In this document: positions 5,341-7,524 of the stretch, piece by piece
Layout: every line of letters begins with the position of its first letter
How positions within the stretch are numbered: position 1 is the stretch's first letter
Assembly (NCBI GenBank): GCA_003669255.1
Contig: QWPO01000016.1
Coordinates: forward strand, 1 to 7,524
Direction: 5' to 3'
Source of the DNA: Planctomycetota bacterium
GTDB lineage: Bacteria > Planctomycetota > Planctomycetia > Pirellulales > UBA1268
Length of the DNA: 7,524 nt
Program-made: the position numbers and the translations under genes
The notes under the pieces: generated by a model
What the model was told of the DNA's origin: nothing
What the model saw: only the letters and a program-made list of their open reading frames with translations
Database searches by the model: none

Positions 5341-6797
5341 GTGAGCACCGGGCACATGTCGAACCATGTGCGGCCCTGGGCGTGCATCCACTCGAAGCTG
5401 GAGAGCGGGCCCCAGTCCCCCAGTTCGTAGACGTCGGGAGGAGAAAGCCTCGCAGACGCCCAGCCCTGCACGAAGGGGTCGATGATCTCCCACGACTTCT
5501 CCACCTCGTCGGCGCGGGCGAAGAGGCTGGCATCGCCCTCCATCACGTCGAGGAGGAGTGGCTCGTAGGCCTCGGGAAGCCGTCCGGCGAACTCGCGAGA
5601 GTAGCTGAAGTCGAGGTCGGTGAGCCGGAGGTGCATCCCGGCGCCTGGCACCTTCGTGTGGAAGTGGAGCTGGATACCCTCGGCCGGCTGAATCTGGATC
5701 ACGAGCCGGTTGGCTTCACGGGCGGCGGTCGGCGTGCCGTTGGCGAAGAGTTCCAGCGGCGGCTGCCGAAACCCGATCACGATCTGGGTGGTGCGGCAGC
5801 TCATCGCCTTGCCGCTCCGCAGATAGAAGGGCACTCCCTGCCACCGCCAGTTGTCGATCTCGAGGCGGATGGCGCCAAACGTGGCGGTGCGACTGCCCGC
5901 CGGCACGCCCGGCTCGTCGAGATAGCCGCGGTACTGGCCGCGGATGCCGGCCGCCGCCGCGTCGGCAGGATCGAGCGGCCGGATCGCCTCGAGCACCTTC
6001 ACCTTTTCGTTGCGGACGGCGCTGGCGTTGAACCGCGCCGGAGCCTCCATCGCCGTGACCATCAGCAGCTGGAGAAGATGGTTCTGGAACATGTCGCGGA
6101 GCACGCCCGCGCCGTCGTAGTAGCCTCCGCGGCGGCCCACCGGCACCTCCTCGGCCACGGTGATCTGCACGTGGTCGACATAGCGGCGGTTCCAGATCGG
6201 CTCGAAGATCGTGTTGGCGAATCGCAGGGCGAGGATGTTTTGCACCGACTCCTTGCCGAGGTAGTGGTCGATGCGAAACACCTGGCTCTCGCGAAACACC
6301 GTGTGGATGTGGGCGTTGAGCGCCTGGGCGGTGGCGAGGTCGGTGCCAAACGGCTTCTCCACCACGATCCGCCGCGCGCCGCGATCCTGGCCCGCCATGC
6401 CATGCTCGCCGAGGGCCGAGACCACCGGCTCGTAGAACTGCGGCGCGGTGGCGAGGTAGTAGACGCGGTCGGCCTCTGCCTCGCCCTCGATCTCCCGGAG
6501 CCGGGCTGCGAGCCGGCCCACGTCGGCCGACACGCCGATGTCGCCGGGCTGGTAGTGGATCGTGGCGGCGAATCGCCTCCACGATTCATCGTCGAGTGGG
6601 CCACAGTCGCAGTGCTTGGCGGTCGTCTCGCGGAGGCTCGCCCGCCACTCGTCGTCGGTCATCGGCGTCCGCGAGAAGCCGACGATCCGGGTCTGCTCAG
6701 GGAGCGCCCCGGTCCGCATGAGGTTGTAGAGCGCGGGCACGAGTTTGCGGCTCGTGAGGTCGCCCGACGCCCCGAAGATCACGATCGTGTGGGGCAT
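5337..6797 (-). CDS. zwf: Glucose-6-phosphate 1-dehydrogenase
   Basis: Oxidises glucose 6-phosphate to 6-phosphogluconolactone with NAD(P)+, the first step of the oxidative pentose phosphate and Entner-Doudoroff routes, in the cytoplasm. The 486-residue product has the nucleotide-binding IVIFGASGDLTSRKL (5-19), VVEKPFG (145-151), the substrate signature RIDHYLGKE (175-183) and catalytic-base segment FQNHLLQ (237-243) with His240; length and motif spacing are normal. I chose the ATG at 6795-6797 because MPHTIVIFGASG is a typical family N-terminus. An in-frame ATG at 6843-6845 overlaps the upstream stop (ATGA) and would add 16 residues. That stretch has five A/T-ending codons in 16, unlike the rest of the gene, and holds an inverted repeat, so I treat it as leader. 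Coupling from the upstream ATG cannot be excluded. zwf follows an SDR gene and is translationally overlapped by dus. Confidence 0.96.
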   Translation of the reverse strand: MPHTIVIFGASGDLTSRKLVPALYNLMRTGALPEQTRIVGFSRTPMTDDEWRASLRETTAKHCDCGPLDDESWRRFAATIHYQPGDIGVSADVGRLAARLREIEGEAEADRVYYLATAPQFYEPVVSALGEHGMAGQDRGARRIVVEKPFGTDLATAQALNAHIHTVFRESQVFRIDHYLGKESVQNILALRFANTIFEPIWNRRYVDHVQITVAEEVPVGRRGGYYDGAGVLRDMFQNHLLQLLMVTAMEAPARFNASAVRNEKVKVLEAIRPLDPADAAAAGIRGQYRGYLDEPGVPAGSRTATFGAIRLEIDNWRWQGVPFYLRSGKAMSCRTTQIVIGFRQPPLELFANGTPTAAREANRLVIQIQPAEGIQLHFHTKVPGAGMHLRLTDLDFSYSREFAGRLPEAYEPLLLDVMEGDASLFARADEVEKSWEIIDPFVQGWASARLSPPDVYELGDWGPLSSFEWMHAQGRTWFDMCPVLT

Positions 6798-6825
6798 GGT
6801 GTTGGAGGGAAGGGAATGCGGATAA

Positions 6826-6841
6826 CCTCGCTGCCGCGAGG
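6826..6841 (-). other. Short inverted repeat at the SDR-zwf junction
   Basis: CCTCGC (6826-6831), loop TGCC, GCGAGG (6836-6841): a perfect 6-bp stem beginning one base past the SDR stop. In the minus-strand RNA it would form a stable hairpin between the two genes, about 28 nt before the preferred zwf start. No T-run follows, so it does not look like an intrinsic terminator. A role in stability or translational tuning is possible but unsupported. Confidence 0.4.
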
Positions 6842-7524
6842 TCATATGCTCATGCCGGTGAAGCCGCCGTCAACGTAGATCTCGGCCCCGGTGATAAAGC
6901 TCCCCGCGACCGGCGCGCAGAGCAGAATCGCGGCCCCGAGGAGTTCGTCGGGCGTGCCGAAGCGATTCATCGGCGTCTTGCCCATGATCGAGGCCACCCG
7001 CTCGGGCGAGAGGATCTTCTTGTTCTGCTCGGCTGGGAAGAAGCCGGGGCAGAGCACGTTCACCCGCACGCCCTTGGGGGCGAGTTCGCGGGCCACGTTT
7101 TTGGTGTAGTTGAGGACTGCCGCCTTCGACGCAGAGTAGATGAACACGCGGGAGAGCGGCTTGTCGGCTGACACGCTGCCGATGTTGAGAATCGCCCCGC
7201 CGCCGTGCTCAGCCATGTGGGCCCCAAAAATCTGGCAGCCGATGTGGGTGCTCTTGAGGTTGGTGTCGATCACCTTGGCGAAGTCGTCGTCGGGAATGTC
7301 GAAGTAGGGCACCGATGAGTTGACGCCCGCGCAGTTGACGAGGATGTCGGCCTTGCCGCGGGCGGCGACCGTGGCGGCCAGCAAAGCCTTCACGCTCTCG
7401 CGATCGGTGGCGTCGACACTCACGAACATCCCGTCGCCACCGGCGTCGCGAATCGCCTGCACGCGGGCTTCGCCGCGGTCGGCACCGCGGCCGGCCACCA
7501 CGACAAACGCGCCGGCTCCGGCGA
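6842..7524 (-). CDS. Short-chain dehydrogenase/reductase, possibly sugar-acid reductase (partial, N-terminus off the right edge)
   Basis: NAD(P)-dependent classical SDR; 226 C-terminal residues are visible. The frame is open to the edge and begins AGAGAFVVVAGR, typical of the second strand of the Rossmann fold, so the TGxxxGIG cofactor motif and true start lie outside. Visible motifs are ILVNCAG (NNAG variant, near 7327-7347), NIGS with the catalytic Ser at 7175-7177, and YSASK with Tyr at 7136-7138 and Lys at 7124-7126, 13 and 17 residues after the Ser as usual. The segment CPGFFPAEQNKK (about 7016-7051) and ending VDGGFTGMSI resemble, from memory, SDRs annotated as D-mannonate oxidoreductase/fructuronate reductase or gluconate 5-dehydrogenase. 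Position before zwf supports a role in sugar or sugar-acid metabolism, but substrate is a guess. Confidence 0.88.
   Translation of the reverse strand, partial: AGAGAFVVVAGRGADRGEARVQAIRDAGGDGMFVSVDATDRESVKALLAATVAARGKADILVNCAGVNSSVPYFDIPDDDFAKVIDTNLKSTHIGCQIFGAHMAEHGGGAILNIGSVSADKPLSRVFIYSASKAAVLNYTKNVARELAPKGVRVNVLCPGFFPAEQNKKILSPERVASIMGKTPMNRFGTPDELLGAAILLCAPVAGSFITGAEIYVDGGFTGMSI

Noticed and set aside
4414..5430. 338-codon plus-strand open frame opposite dus
   Set aside because: Shadow of the dus coding strand; low-complexity His/Arg/Ala composition and no family motif.
5341..5493. N-terminal extension of Dus up to 5493
   Set aside because: It lies wholly within zwf coding sequence, reads as an Arg/Gly/Pro-rich shadow, and the GTG overlapping the zwf stop gives a normal family N-terminus.
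5382..6878. 498-codon plus-strand open frame opposite zwf
   Set aside because: It is antisense to an unmistakable G6PD gene, and its translation is Arg/His/Gly/Val-rich with no recognisable domain, as expected in GC-rich DNA.

Overview
This is a GC-rich window (roughly two thirds G+C by eye, with third codon positions dominated by G/C) from a bacterial chromosome, most likely a planctomycete of the Pirellulales type. That assignment is an inference. It rests on weak or absent Shine-Dalgarno sequences before most genes, GTG starts, a divergent SecA of the kind found as a second copy in Planctomycetes, an unusual Dus sequence (QAALSGYSD in place of the common APMAGVTD), and a toxin-antitoxin family I associate with planctomycetes and cyanobacteria. 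No rRNA, tRNA, transposase gene, CRISPR array or prophage gene is visible.

Layout, left to right. (1) 1-1310, minus strand: the N-terminal 436 codons of a SecA-family preprotein translocase ATPase, running off the left edge. (2) 1311-1500: a gene-free spacer holding three small palindromes in alternating orientation (+,-,+), each preceded by GTAG. This is the architecture of a REP/BIME element. (3) 1501-2223, minus: a predicted lipoprotein with a proline/alanine-rich linker and a Gln/Asn-rich heptad-repeat domain. (4) 2224-2363: a divergent intergenic region. (5) 2364-3482, plus: queG, epoxyqueuosine reductase, the only plus-strand gene. (6) 3535-4154, minus: a two-gene toxin-antitoxin operon (AbrB-like antitoxin, then RelE/ParE-like toxin) with a promoter and operator-like dyad in front of it. 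(7) 4261-7524, minus: an apparent operon in the order SDR oxidoreductase (partial, off the right edge), zwf (glucose-6-phosphate dehydrogenase), dus (tRNA-dihydrouridine synthase). The zwf stop and dus start overlap in GTGA.

How the genes relate. The right-hand operon joins sugar oxidation (SDR, zwf) to a flavin enzyme that uses NADPH to reduce tRNA uridines. zwf is a main source of NADPH, so the pairing is metabolically sensible but may be mere co-transcription. queG and dus are both tRNA-modification genes; they flank the toxin-antitoxin pair but lie on opposite strands and are not one unit.

The window is mostly ordinary housekeeping sequence. The most interesting elements are the REP/BIME-like cluster, the Gln/Asn-rich lipoprotein, the variant Dus active-site segments, the divergent SecA, and the compact (possibly leaderless) promoter/operator of the toxin-antitoxin operon. 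I do not see convincing evidence for a wholly new multi-gene system here.
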